Assembly (NCBI RefSeq): GCF_003991585.1
Contig: NZ_PQSP01000002.1
Location: 514,420 to 578,419 of the forward strand
Direction: 5' to 3'
Source of the DNA: Saezia sanguinis
GTDB lineage: Bacteria > Pseudomonadota > Gammaproteobacteria > Burkholderiales > Burkholderiaceae_C
Length of the DNA stretch: 64,000 nt
Shown here: positions 10,240-19,960 of the stretch, in pieces
Position numbering within the stretch: position 1 is the first letter of the stretch
Layout of the letters: every line of letters starts with the position of its first letter
Translations under genes and position numbers: made by a program
The notes under the pieces: model-generated
The model's input: only the letters and a program-made list of their open reading frames with translations
Databases searched by the model: none
What the model was told of the DNA's origin: nothing

Positions 10240-11316
10240 TTAAGGTTTAACCGCGATCTTCATCACACCATCGCGCTGGTTGGCAAACAGGTCGTATGCG
10301 GCCTCAATGTCGTCCAGTTTGTAATGGTGGGTGACCAAGGGGCGCAGGTCAACCTGGCGTGCTGCCACCACAGCCAGCAGGCGGCGCATACGTTCTTTAC
10401 CGCCAGGGCACAGGCCGCTGAGGATATCGATATCACCCAGACCGGCACCATAAGCATCCAGCGGGATCTTCAGGTCATTCGAGTACACACCCAGGCTGGA
10501 AAGTTTGCCGCCCGGACGCAGAACGCGCAGACATGATTCAAAAGTGGCCTGGGTGCCCAGCGCTTCAATAGAAACGTCCACACCACGACCATCGGTGAGG
10601 TCCATGATTTTCTCAACCGGGTTGCATTCTTTGAAGTTGACGGTATCTGTGGCGCCCAGTTTTTTGGCGACAGCCAGACGTTCAGGAATGGCGTCTACCG
10701 CGAAAATGCGTGTTGCACCCATCAGCTTGGCACCTGCCACAGCACACAGGCCGATCGGGCCGGTGGCAAATACGGCAACCATGTCGCCGATACGCACATT
10801 GGCACGTTCGGCAGCAGAGAAGCCGGTGGACATGATGTCAGGACACATCAGCACTTCTTCATCGGTCAGGCCATCAGGAATGGGGGCCAGGTTGGCTTGC
10901 GCATCGTTGACCAGAATGTATTCAGCCTGAGAGCCGTCAATCGTGTTACCGAACTTCCAGCCGCCCATCAGTTTAAAGCCGGTTTTGGTATCCGGGCCAT
11001 CCTGTGAGGCGCAGCCGCACATACAGGCGTAGCTGTGCATGCTGGGGGTGATGGCTCCGGCGATGACGCGCTGGCCTTCTTTAAAACCGGTCACTGCGGA
11101 CCCCAGCTTTTCAATGACGCCGACCGGCTCGTGACCAATGGTCAGGCCTTTGGCAACCGGGTATTCTCCTTTTAAGATATGAACGTCTGTACCACAAATG
11201 GTGGTGGTGGTGATTCGGACCAGAGCATCCAGCGGACCTACGTCAGGAATAGGTTTTTCTTCTAATACAATGCGATTTTTTTCAACAAAAACTGCTGCTT
11301 TCATCATTTTTGCCAT
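10240..11316 (-). CDS. Zinc-dependent medium-chain alcohol dehydrogenase
   Basis: Oxidises or reduces alcohols and aldehydes or ketones with NAD(P). The 358-residue protein has the catalytic zinc positions Cys41 (ICGTDVH), His62-Glu63 (IGHEPVG) and the Asp of CPDIMSTG, the pattern of the secondary-alcohol (TbADH-like) branch. It also has a Rossmann motif ATGPIGL. The Cys-rich ACMCGC segment stands where some relatives bind a structural zinc. AAGGAG precedes the ATG. A perfect palindrome lies 68 bases upstream, so regulated expression is likely. It is inserted, on the opposite strand, between hflC and hisZ. Confidence 0.92.
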   Translation of the reverse strand: MAKMMKAAVFVEKNRIVLEEKPIPDVGPLDALVRITTTTICGTDVHILKGEYPVAKGLTIGHEPVGVIEKLGSAVTGFKEGQRVIAGAITPSMHSYACMCGCASQDGPDTKTGFKLMGGWKFGNTIDGSQAEYILVNDAQANLAPIPDGLTDEEVLMCPDIMSTGFSAAERANVRIGDMVAVFATGPIGLCAVAGAKLMGATRIFAVDAIPERLAVAKKLGATDTVNFKECNPVEKIMDLTDGRGVDVSIEALGTQATFESCLRVLRPGGKLSSLGVYSNDLKIPLDAYGAGLGDIDILSGLCPGGKERMRRLLAVVAARQVDLRPLVTHHYKLDDIEAAYDLFANQRDGVMKIAVKP

Positions 11317-11383
11317 ATTTGTCTTCTCCTTACGTCAGTCAGACTCTTTAAGAATGCTGTCCAGAATTATTGAAACAGCTTAC

Positions 11384-11411
11384 ATTCAAAGTCTTATATA
11401 AGACTTTGAAT
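11384..11411. promoter_or_regulatory. 28-base perfect palindrome upstream of adh
   Basis: A perfect inverted repeat with half-site ATTCAAAGTCTTAT and no loop, centred on TATA. It lies in the adh 5' region with no gene on its other side for 350 bases, so an operator for adh is the simplest reading. The regulator is unknown; the TCTTATATAAGA core resembles FadR/GntR-type sites. Confidence 0.55.
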
Positions 11412-11763
11412 TGATTCGCACATCCTATTACAAATTGCCGTGTTTGTATATCATTTCCGAGAGTATCATGCAATCATGCGGTGCAAAACATAATTGCTTG
11501 TTATTTCAATATGTTAGGTATTATTTTCGTTTTGGATCGGGTGCAGAGACGCGATGCGATGAAATGATTGTGAGTATGGTCAAAATGGAGATTTCGCGGC
11601 GCAAAACAATCGCTTCCTTATTGATGAGTTCATTTTTAATGAGCGAATGCGACACCATTGTCAAGTTTAAAGGAGCCTATATTGAAGCAGAATAAAAAAA
11701 GAAGCTGTGCAATCTTGCACGACGGCGTAAAATCCAATTTTTAAGAACCTCTGTTACCGATAA
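11412..11763. other. Intergenic region before hisZ, no supported gene
   Basis: About 350 AT-rich bases between the adh palindrome and hisZ. One open frame of 94 codons crosses it, but it has no ribosome site, no recognisable domain and a biased composition. It probably holds the hisZ-purA promoter. Confidence 0.5.
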
Positions 11764-12933
11764 ATGTCTGCTTGGTTACTGCCAGAGTCCATCGCTGATG
11801 TATTGCCCTCAGAGGCAAGACGTATTGAGGATTTGCGGCGCGAACTGTTGGATGCTGCCCGTTGTTACGGCTACGAGCTGGTGATGCCGCCTATGCTGGA
11901 GCATCTGGAATCACTGGTAGGTGATAACCGGCAGGCGCTCGATCTGAAAACATTCAAGCTGGTTGACCAGCTCTCAGGGCGAATGCTGGGCGTGCGCGCG
12001 GATACAACTCCCCAGGTGGCACGGATTGATGCCCACCTTCTAAACCGTGAGGGCGTGGTCCGGTTATGCTATTGCGGGCCAGTTGTACATACCGTGCCTT
12101 CCGATTTGCACAGTACCCGTGAACCGCTACAGTTCGGTGCCGAAATATACGGCCATGCCGGGCTGGAGGCTGACCTGGAAACGCAGTCTTTGGTACTGGA
12201 ATCGCTGACCCGTATCGGGGTGCCTCATCTGACCTTGGACATGGCCGATATCCGCATTGTGCGCAGCCTGCTGGGCGGGGTGTTTGTCGATGCGCATACA
12301 TTTCACCAGGTTTATGCAGCACTTGCCAACAAAGATGCAGGTGAGCTGCAGGCATTGACGCGTACGTTTCCGGCAGAGGTGCGTCAGGCATTGCTGGCAT
12401 TGTTAAACCTGTATGGCGATGCTGCCGTACTGGACGAAGCCGCGCGGATTTTACCGCAACGCACGGCCATTACACAGGCACTGGCAGACCTGCGCTGGCT
12501 GGGGCAGCATATTAGTGAGCAGCACGGCGCCCGTGTGAGCTACGATCTGGCAGACCTGCGCGGTTATGGTTACTACACAGGCGCTCGTTTTGCGGTTTAT
12601 GCGCAAGGGTATAGCGACGCGCTGGCACGCGGCGGCCGTTATGACGAAATCGGTGCCATTTATGGGCGCACCCGTCCGGCTGTGGGTTTCAGTCTGGATA
12701 TCAAGTTACTGACCTCTTTGGCACATGACCCCGGGTTAATGCCGGCGATACTGGCGCCCTGGAGTGTGGATGTCGCGCTGACGAAAGCCATTGCCCAATT
12801 GCGGGCGCAGGGCGAAGTGGTTGTGTGCATGCTGCCCGGACATGAGCAGCGCGTAGATGAGTTTCAATGTGACCGCATACTGGTGCAGCAAGGTACTGAC
12901 TGGGTTGTCAAACCTTATGTGCCCAATGCATGA
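11764..12933 (+). CDS. hisZ: ATP phosphoribosyltransferase regulatory subunit HisZ
   Basis: A HisRS-like protein without tRNA charging activity that activates short-form HisG in the first step of histidine synthesis. The 389-residue protein starts [21 protein letters not shown] and keeps class II folds such as [13 protein letters not shown] and [17 protein letters not shown], but lacks the anticodon-binding domain of HisS. hisZ directly before purA is a standard betaproteobacterial arrangement. Confidence 0.95.
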   Translation: MSAWLLPESIADVLPSEARRIEDLRRELLDAARCYGYELVMPPMLEHLESLVGDNRQALDLKTFKLVDQLSGRMLGVRADTTPQVARIDAHLLNREGVVRLCYCGPVVHTVPSDLHSTREPLQFGAEIYGHAGLEADLETQSLVLESLTRIGVPHLTLDMADIRIVRSLLGGVFVDAHTFHQVYAALANKDAGELQALTRTFPAEVRQALLALLNLYGDAAVLDEAARILPQRTAITQALADLRWLGQHISEQHGARVSYDLADLRGYGYYTGARFAVYAQGYSDALARGGRYDEIGAIYGRTRPAVGFSLDIKLLTSLAHDPGLMPAILAPWSVDVALTKAIAQLRAQGEVVVCMLPGHEQRVDEFQCDRILVQQGTDWVVKPYVPNA

Positions 12934-12949
12934 GCAGGTCTATGAATAA

Positions 12950-14350
<1,401 letters not shown>

Positions 14351-14373
14351 TCATCGTTGAGGGAGTTGATGCC

Positions 14374-14892
14374 ATGCTGACTGAAGACGGTAAACACCTG
14401 TACGTATCCTGGGACGAATACCATGATCTGATCGAAAAACTGGCCATTCAGGTTTATAAGTCAGACTGGGAGTTTGATCAGATTCTGTGTCTGGCCAGAG
14501 GCGGAACACGTCCGGGAGATATTCTTTCGCGTGTGTTTGACAAGCCGCTGGCCATTATGGCAACCAGTTCTTACCGTGATGAGGCTGGCACGCTGCAGGG
14601 GCGTCTGGATATGGCCAAGTACATCACCATGCCCCGCGGTGAGCTTGGCGGCAAGGTGTTGCTGGTGGATGATCTGGCCGACTCCGGCGTGACATTGCAC
14701 GCAGTGGTTGACCGCTTGCGTGCTTTGCCGTCTATCGAAGAACTGCGCACTGCCGTCATCTGGCAAAAAGGCATTTCCAAGTTCATGCCGGACTATTTTG
14801 CCGAAGCGCTGCCAACCAGCCTCTGGATTCACCAGCCATTTGAAATATATGACACCATGCGCCCGGCCAAACTGCTTAGTAAGTGGAAGTAA
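14374..14892 (+). CDS. Phosphoribosyltransferase (COG2236-like)
   Basis: A 172-residue type I phosphoribosyltransferase with the PRPP loop VLLVDDLADSGVTL near residue 93 and the N-terminal segment LCLARGGTRPGDILSR. Such proteins sit next to purA in many Burkholderiales and are annotated as hypoxanthine or xanthine phosphoribosyltransferases. The exact base used cannot be read from the sequence. GGGAG upstream supports the start. Confidence 0.88.
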   Translation: MLTEDGKHLYVSWDEYHDLIEKLAIQVYKSDWEFDQILCLARGGTRPGDILSRVFDKPLAIMATSSYRDEAGTLQGRLDMAKYITMPRGELGGKVLLVDDLADSGVTLHAVVDRLRALPSIEELRTAVIWQKGISKFMPDYFAEALPTSLWIHQPFEIYDTMRPAKLLSKWK

Positions 14893-15077
14893 CCGGCTGT
14901 TATTCATTAAATAACAATTGCAGGCAGGCTGTGCCAAGGCTAAGGGGCTGAATGGCTCTGCCGGTGTGTTGGTGAATATGAGGCGTCATGCGTTGTCAAC
15001 CATGGCGCTTTTCCTGTCTGGCGCAAAATTGCCGTTGCGAACATGGCAGCAGCAAATCATCATCAGGGACAGAGTCA

Positions 15078-15530
15078 ATGAAAACAGCACCGGTGGATGG
15101 ATTGACAACGGATTTTTCCCTCATCGGGCAAATGGATGCTGCACAGCACGGGTTGTGGAATGCGGTGGTTGAGCTCTGGGCATGGGCCATGAAGCAGGAG
15201 ACAAGCCTGATCCGTCAGGCCATCCATCCCGGTTATTGTGGCTGGGTCATTGGCCATCCTGCCGTGCAGAATTATGAAACCGGTGTTTTGTCAGTCGGGC
15301 CCGATTCGCCGCGTGTGATACGGTGTTGCCTCCAGCCGGTGGGTGTGGCTGTATTCGATGACTGCGCAGGTGTGGCGCATTACTGCTATGAAGCGCAGGT
15401 GCAAATGCCGGATAGCTCCAGCGGTTCCAGCAGCCAGATCTGCGGGCGCTGGAGTGAGTTTTACATGCAGCAATCCGGCAAGTGGCTGATGGTCTCGGTC
15501 AGCGGTGGCCCTGACGGGCAGCGCCAATGA
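15078..15530 (+). CDS. SnoaL/NTF2-like protein
   Basis: A 150-residue protein with the pattern of a DUF4440/SnoaL-like cone fold: an amphipathic first helix (WNAVVELWAWAMKQETSLIRQAIHPGYCGWVIG) then alternating strands ending SGKWLMVSVSGG. This fold occurs in small enzymes and binding proteins, and no catalytic residues are evident here. The start chosen is the ATG just before the conserved part; a frame from 14988 adds a Cys-rich stretch without support. Confidence 0.65.
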   Translation: MKTAPVDGLTTDFSLIGQMDAAQHGLWNAVVELWAWAMKQETSLIRQAIHPGYCGWVIGHPAVQNYETGVLSVGPDSPRVIRCCLQPVGVAVFDDCAGVAHYCYEAQVQMPDSSSGSSSQICGRWSEFYMQQSGKWLMVSVSGGPDGQRQ

Positions 15531-15693
15531 GCCATGGTTGCATCATGGTCTCTGTGCGCTTGACCAAAGAAATAGCGTTTAGAAACAGGGCTCTATTCTC
15601 TTATGCCCTGAAGTAATTTATTTATCATATTTCTATCGTTTGTTAGCATAAACAGCAGTTCTAGAATGAAATTTTTCATGATCTGGAGCTGCA

Positions 15694-16905
15694 ATGAATA
15701 TTGCCATTCCTTGGACAACTGAGCGAAAACCCGTTGCCGCACTGGCAGCAGTGGTGCTGCTGGCAATAACAGCACTGTTGCTGCTGAACCTGGTCAACTG
15801 GCGTCAGGCGTTGCTGTTTCTGGTGGGCGCTGCATTGGGGCTGACGCTGTACCATGCCGCTTTTGGCTTTACATCGGCTTGGCGGGTGTTCATCCGGGAC
15901 CGGCGCGGTGCTGGGCTGCGGGCTCAGATGGTGATGTTGGCGCTGGCTGTGCTGCTGTTTTTCCCGGCACTTGCGGCCGGCAGCCTGTTTGGGCAGCCGG
16001 TTGCTGGGTTTGTTTCGCCTTTGAGCGTTTCAGTGGTTGTCGGTGCTTTCATTTTTGGCATTGGTATGCAACTGGGTGGCGGCTGCGCATCCGGAACGCT
16101 GTTTACCGTTGGCGGCGGTAACGCGCGCATGCTGGTCACGCTGCTATTTTTCATCATCGGTTCGGTTATTGCCACCCAGCATGTGGATTGGTGGTTTGCT
16201 CTGCCGTCGTTGCCTCCGGTTTCTCTGGTGAAAGATGTCGGGCTGGCGCCGGGGCTGCTGATCAGTCTGGTACTGTTTGCCATCATTGCCACATTGACTG
16301 TGGTGCTGGAAAAACGCCGCCATGGTGCTTTGGAGCAGGCGGCGCAAGCCTCACGGCATGGCGTGGCACGGTTCTGGAAAGGTCCCTGGCCTTTGGTTTG
16401 GGGTGCCGTTGCGCTGGCGTTGCTGAATTTTGTCACACTGGCCCTGGCGGGCCGCCCATGGGGTATTACTTCGGCATTTGCGCTGTGGGGTGCCAAGGCG
16501 GCGCAGGGGCTGGGTATCTCGGTTTCAGACTGGGCATTCTGGCAAACGGCTGCCAATGCCAAGGCGCTGGCTGCGCCGGTGTGGGAGGATATCACGAGCA
16601 TGATGGATATCGGTATCATGCTGGGGGCTTTTCTGGCCGCAGGCCTGGCCGGGCGTTTTGCACCTAACCTGAATATTCCGCGTCGCTCTTTGGTTGCCGC
16701 GATTATTGGCGGGCTGATGCTTGGGTATGGCGCACGTCTGGCCTATGGTTGCAACATTGGCGCTTATTTCAGCGGCATTGCCTCGGGCAGCCTGCATGGC
16801 TGGCTGTGGCTGGTGGCGGCATTCTTTGGCAACAGTGTGGGAGTTTATTTGCGCCCGTGGTTTTTCCCCGGAGAACGTCAGCCCAAAACACTGAGTGCTT
16901 GCTGA
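15694..16905 (+). CDS. YeeE/YedE family transporter (thiosulfate-type)
   Basis: A 403-residue inner-membrane protein with about ten helices. It carries the two pseudo-symmetrical Cys-containing motifs of the family, GGGCASGTLFTVGGG (near residue 130) and AYGCNIGAYFSGIASGS (near residue 350). YeeE homologues import thiosulfate by relaying it over conserved cysteines, so sulfur-compound uptake is the likely role. No TusA-like gene accompanies it here. It converges with the MFS gene on the other strand. Confidence 0.88.
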   Translation: MNIAIPWTTERKPVAALAAVVLLAITALLLLNLVNWRQALLFLVGAALGLTLYHAAFGFTSAWRVFIRDRRGAGLRAQMVMLALAVLLFFPALAAGSLFGQPVAGFVSPLSVSVVVGAFIFGIGMQLGGGCASGTLFTVGGGNARMLVTLLFFIIGSVIATQHVDWWFALPSLPPVSLVKDVGLAPGLLISLVLFAIIATLTVVLEKRRHGALEQAAQASRHGVARFWKGPWPLVWGAVALALLNFVTLALAGRPWGITSAFALWGAKAAQGLGISVSDWAFWQTAANAKALAAPVWEDITSMMDIGIMLGAFLAAGLAGRFAPNLNIPRRSLVAAIIGGLMLGYGARLAYGCNIGAYFSGIASGSLHGWLWLVAAFFGNSVGVYLRPWFFPGERQPKTLSAC

Positions 16906-16936
16906 GGACAGCGCATGACTGGGGCAGGTCGGCGGG

Positions 16937-18163
16937 TTAGGCCCTGACCTGTTTCACATACAGGTTTTTCTGCCTGAGCTGTCTGACCAGTATGGCAGTC
17001 AGTATGACACTGACGCCTGCGACAAGGGCCAGCACAGCCAGCACGCCCTTGGAGCCGGCCATTTCGAACAACATACCAAAAATGAAGGGTGTCAATGCCT
17101 GGGCCACCAGCGACGGGCGTGCGATTTTTCCCATGACCAGCGCAAACTCCTGAGGTTTGAGGATGGCCAGCGGCAACGTTCCCCGAACGATCGAGCGCAG
17201 GCCGTTGCCGGCGCTGTATACAATCACGGCCCATGCGGCATAGGCTGGTAAAAACAGCAGCAGGGTAACGCCTAAAAAAACCAGCACAACAGAGATGAGC
17301 AGCGACCAGATCGGATGGCTGATGCGCACCATGATATCCACGACACGTGCTGCCACCTGCGTCGGGCCGATCAGTGCGCTGATGGCAATGGCCGCCGACA
17401 GCGTAAACCCGTCTTCCTGCAGCAGGTCAATCAGTTGTACTGTTATAACAGTCATGGCCACGGCGGATAGCATGAAGATGCATGACATCAGCGTATAAAC
17501 TGTCCGGTCAATCGTGATTGGCGGTTTTTCTTTTTGATCTTTTGGCGGCGGGCTTTTTGCGACCTGGGGTAAGGAGCGCCGGTAGATGGGAAAAATAGTC
17601 AGCGCCAGAAACACCGCCCATATCAGACAGGTATGGCGCCAGCCCAGATGGCTTACTCCCAATGCCAGCAGCGGCCATACCAGTGTGGTGCAGAAACCTG
17701 AAATCAATGTAATGGTGGTGATGGCTTTTTTGGCACTAGTGCCATAGGTATCGCCCAGTGTGGCAAACAGCGCATCGTACAGGCCCATGGACATGGCGAC
17801 ACCTAAAATACACCATGACAGAATGAAAACCACCAAAGACGAAGACAGTGCCATGACTGCCAGCCCGAGTGCGGTGACCACCCCACTGAGTGCCAGCACG
17901 TTTCTGCCGCCCTGGCGTGCAATGTATTTGCCGATGTAGGGCAGCAGAACACCGGAGATAAAAATACCCAGCGAAAGCGAGCCATAAATCCATTGGCGCG
18001 ACCAGCCTGTTTCCTGCATGATGGGGCGCGCCAGCACAGCCAGCAGAAAAAACGAACCGCCCCAGACAAAAATCTGGGCAAACCCCATCCAGAAAATAGC
18101 AGCCAATGAAGGCTGTGCACCGTCCTGGCTGATGGAAAACAAAGACTTTAATCGGTGTATCAT
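16937..18163 (-). CDS. MFS transporter
   Basis: A 408-residue permease with twelve predicted helices and the loop between helices 6 and 7 rich in Pro and Lys (QVAKSPPPKDQKEKPP). The family match is to the small-solute MFS group; substrate unknown. The start is placed at the ATG before IHRLKSLFSISQDG; the open frame runs 48 codons further upstream through the end of the hydrolase gene without a plausible signal. The 24-base gap to the hydrolase stop implies cotranscription. Confidence 0.85.
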   Translation of the reverse strand: MIHRLKSLFSISQDGAQPSLAAIFWMGFAQIFVWGGSFFLLAVLARPIMQETGWSRQWIYGSLSLGIFISGVLLPYIGKYIARQGGRNVLALSGVVTALGLAVMALSSSLVVFILSWCILGVAMSMGLYDALFATLGDTYGTSAKKAITTITLISGFCTTLVWPLLALGVSHLGWRHTCLIWAVFLALTIFPIYRRSLPQVAKSPPPKDQKEKPPITIDRTVYTLMSCIFMLSAVAMTVITVQLIDLLQEDGFTLSAAIAISALIGPTQVAARVVDIMVRISHPIWSLLISVVLVFLGVTLLLFLPAYAAWAVIVYSAGNGLRSIVRGTLPLAILKPQEFALVMGKIARPSLVAQALTPFIFGMLFEMAGSKGVLAVLALVAGVSVILTAILVRQLRQKNLYVKQVRA

Positions 18164-18186
18164 GACGCGCTCATACACAGATGCAT

Positions 18187-18861
18187 TCAAACCGCCTGCA
18201 ATGCAAGATGCTGTAGCAGCACGCGCGTCACACCATCCAGACAGCCTTTGAAAAAGTGGTCTGTTCCCGGAAAAACAACTACCGGGCGGTGCTCGGCCCG
18301 TGCCCATTCCAGCACGTTGGCTAAGGGCGTGACCGTATCTTCCTGCCCATGAATCAACAGGGCGCGTGCAGGCAGCGGCAGGGCTTCATAAACTCTTCCT
18401 GCGGCGGTGTCGCCAACCGGCAGGCCCATCAGGGCGATGGTATCGACCGGTTGTGTCTGCTCAAGCTCGCAGGCGGCTCTGGCGTATACATAGGCACCAA
18501 ATGAAAAACCGACCAACGCCAGCCGCAGGTCCGGGAACACCGAGCGCATGTGGGCTATAACAGCCAGCGTATCTTCGGCTTCCCCGATGCCCTGGGCATA
18601 TGTGCCGTCTGAACGGCCAACACCCCGAAAGGCCGGGCGAACAGCAATCCATCCGTCAGCACACAGATTTTTAGCCAAAGTGTGCGGCACAATGTGCCTG
18701 GGAGTTCCGCCCAGCAGGGGCTGCGGGTGGCTGACCAGTGCCACCCCTTTGATTTCTGCAGGCTCGGCAGGCATATCCATCGTGATTTCAATCTGGCCTG
18801 CGGGGCCCTCAATAAGTAATTGGCTTCGTTGGGCCTGTGTGGTTCTAACCTGCGTATCCAT
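18187..18861 (-). CDS. Alpha/beta hydrolase
   Basis: A 224-residue serine hydrolase with nucleophile elbow GFSFG, a catalytic Asp in GQEDTVTP and His in GTDHFF. The N-terminal VSHPQPLLGGT is typical of the small YuxL/COG2945-type hydrolases. Substrate unknown. It precedes the MFS gene in one transcript and is divergent from a LysR regulator, which may control both. Confidence 0.88.
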   Translation of the reverse strand: MDTQVRTTQAQRSQLLIEGPAGQIEITMDMPAEPAEIKGVALVSHPQPLLGGTPRHIVPHTLAKNLCADGWIAVRPAFRGVGRSDGTYAQGIGEAEDTLAVIAHMRSVFPDLRLALVGFSFGAYVYARAACELEQTQPVDTIALMGLPVGDTAAGRVYEALPLPARALLIHGQEDTVTPLANVLEWARAEHRPVVVFPGTDHFFKGCLDGVTRVLLQHLALQAV

Positions 18862-18967
18862 ACCTGTGTGCTAACCCGTCATCAATCAAGACCTGCATAT
18901 TTTCACATTGACCTGCTATTGTGTCTAATATATTAAAATAGCGATACCCATACTTTTAAAATATATT
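18862..18967. promoter_or_regulatory. Divergent hydrolase / LysR promoter region
   Basis: A 106-base divergent spacer. The arms TAATATATT (18926) and AATATATTA (18960) form an AT-rich dyad of about 43 bases ending at the LysR start codon. Such dyads are typical LysR autoregulatory sites, though AT-richness makes chance possible. Confidence 0.4.
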
Positions 18968-19858
18968 ATGGAGTTAAGACACCTGAGGTATTTTCTGGCG
19001 GTTGCCAAAGAAGGCAACATCACCCGAGCCGCGCAACAGCTACACATCGGACAGCCACCGTTAAGCCAGCAGATTAAAAGCCTTGAAGATGAGCTGGGCG
19101 TCAAACTGTTTCAGCGTACCCCGCATGGGGTGGTGCTAACCCCGGCAGGGCAGGCGTTTGAGGTGCAGGCAGCCTATGTGCTGGAGCAGGCTGAGCATGC
19201 AAAAAAAACAGCTCGCCGTGCCGCGCAGGGTGAAATCGGGCAACTGCGGCTGGGGTTTACAGGATCGGCCCCGTTTAATCCGGTGGTTCCTGCGGCCATC
19301 AACGCGCTTAAAAAACTCTTCCCTGCTGTTGAACTCACTATGGAAGAAGCCAATACGCCCCAGTTGCTGCAAGGGCTGGTGGAGCAACGGCTGGATGCGG
19401 CTTTCATACGTCCGGCATTTTATGCCCCCGAGGGCCTGCAGTTCTACCGGCTGGCCGATGAGCCGATGAAAATTGCCTTGCCGTCCACCCATGTGCTGGT
19501 CAGGAAAAAATACCTGAAAGCCAAGGACTTGATGGATGAATCTTTTATCCTGGTTCCCGGCCCGCCGGGCACCACGCTGTACAGCGAAGTTTTCGAACTC
19601 TGCCATGCCCAGGGCTTCAGCCCGCGCATCAGCCAGCCGGCACCACAGATTTCTTCGGTGATCAATCTGGTTGCAGCGGGGCTGGGTATCTCTATTGTTC
19701 CGGCTTCCTTATCGCAGATCAGGCTCAAAGGTGTTTGTTATAAAGACTTTGTGCCACCAGCACCTATTGCACAACTGGCATTTGCCTGGCTGGACCAGAA
19801 CAACGGTGTCGTGCGAAGGCTATTGGAAATTGTGCAGCGCCTGCAACAGGGTAACTGA
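18968..19858 (+). CDS. LysR-family transcriptional regulator
   Basis: A 296-residue regulator with an N-terminal winged helix (MELRHLRYFLAVAKEGNITR through PLSQQIKSLEDELGVKLFQR) and a C-terminal effector-binding domain of the CatM/BenM type, seen in GEIGQLRLGFTGSAPFNPVVP. It is divergent from the hydrolase-MFS pair and is the obvious candidate regulator of it. The ligand is unknown, possibly an aromatic or dicarboxylic compound by family. Confidence 0.92.
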   Translation: MELRHLRYFLAVAKEGNITRAAQQLHIGQPPLSQQIKSLEDELGVKLFQRTPHGVVLTPAGQAFEVQAAYVLEQAEHAKKTARRAAQGEIGQLRLGFTGSAPFNPVVPAAINALKKLFPAVELTMEEANTPQLLQGLVEQRLDAAFIRPAFYAPEGLQFYRLADEPMKIALPSTHVLVRKKYLKAKDLMDESFILVPGPPGTTLYSEVFELCHAQGFSPRISQPAPQISSVINLVAAGLGISIVPASLSQIRLKGVCYKDFVPPAPIAQLAFAWLDQNNGVVRRLLEIVQRLQQGN

Positions 19859-19892
19859 ATGGTCGTGCGGCACCTGTTCTGTTTTGAGATGG

Positions 19893-19940
19893 TTGCCTGT
19901 ATGTGCATTTGAAAAACGGCTCAAACACACATACAGGCAA
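19893..19940. terminator. Convergent hairpin between LysR and RND genes
   Basis: The 13-base arms TTGCCTGTATGTG and CACATACAGGCAA enclose a 22-base loop. The position between converging genes suggests a bidirectional terminator, although there is no long T tract. Confidence 0.5.
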
Positions 19941-19960
19941 TTCCTGAAAATGATAAGGCG

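Noticed and set aside
11411..11695. A 94-codon open frame between adh and hisZ.
   Set aside because: No ribosome site, no domain, overlaps the palindrome; regarded as chance in AT-rich DNA.
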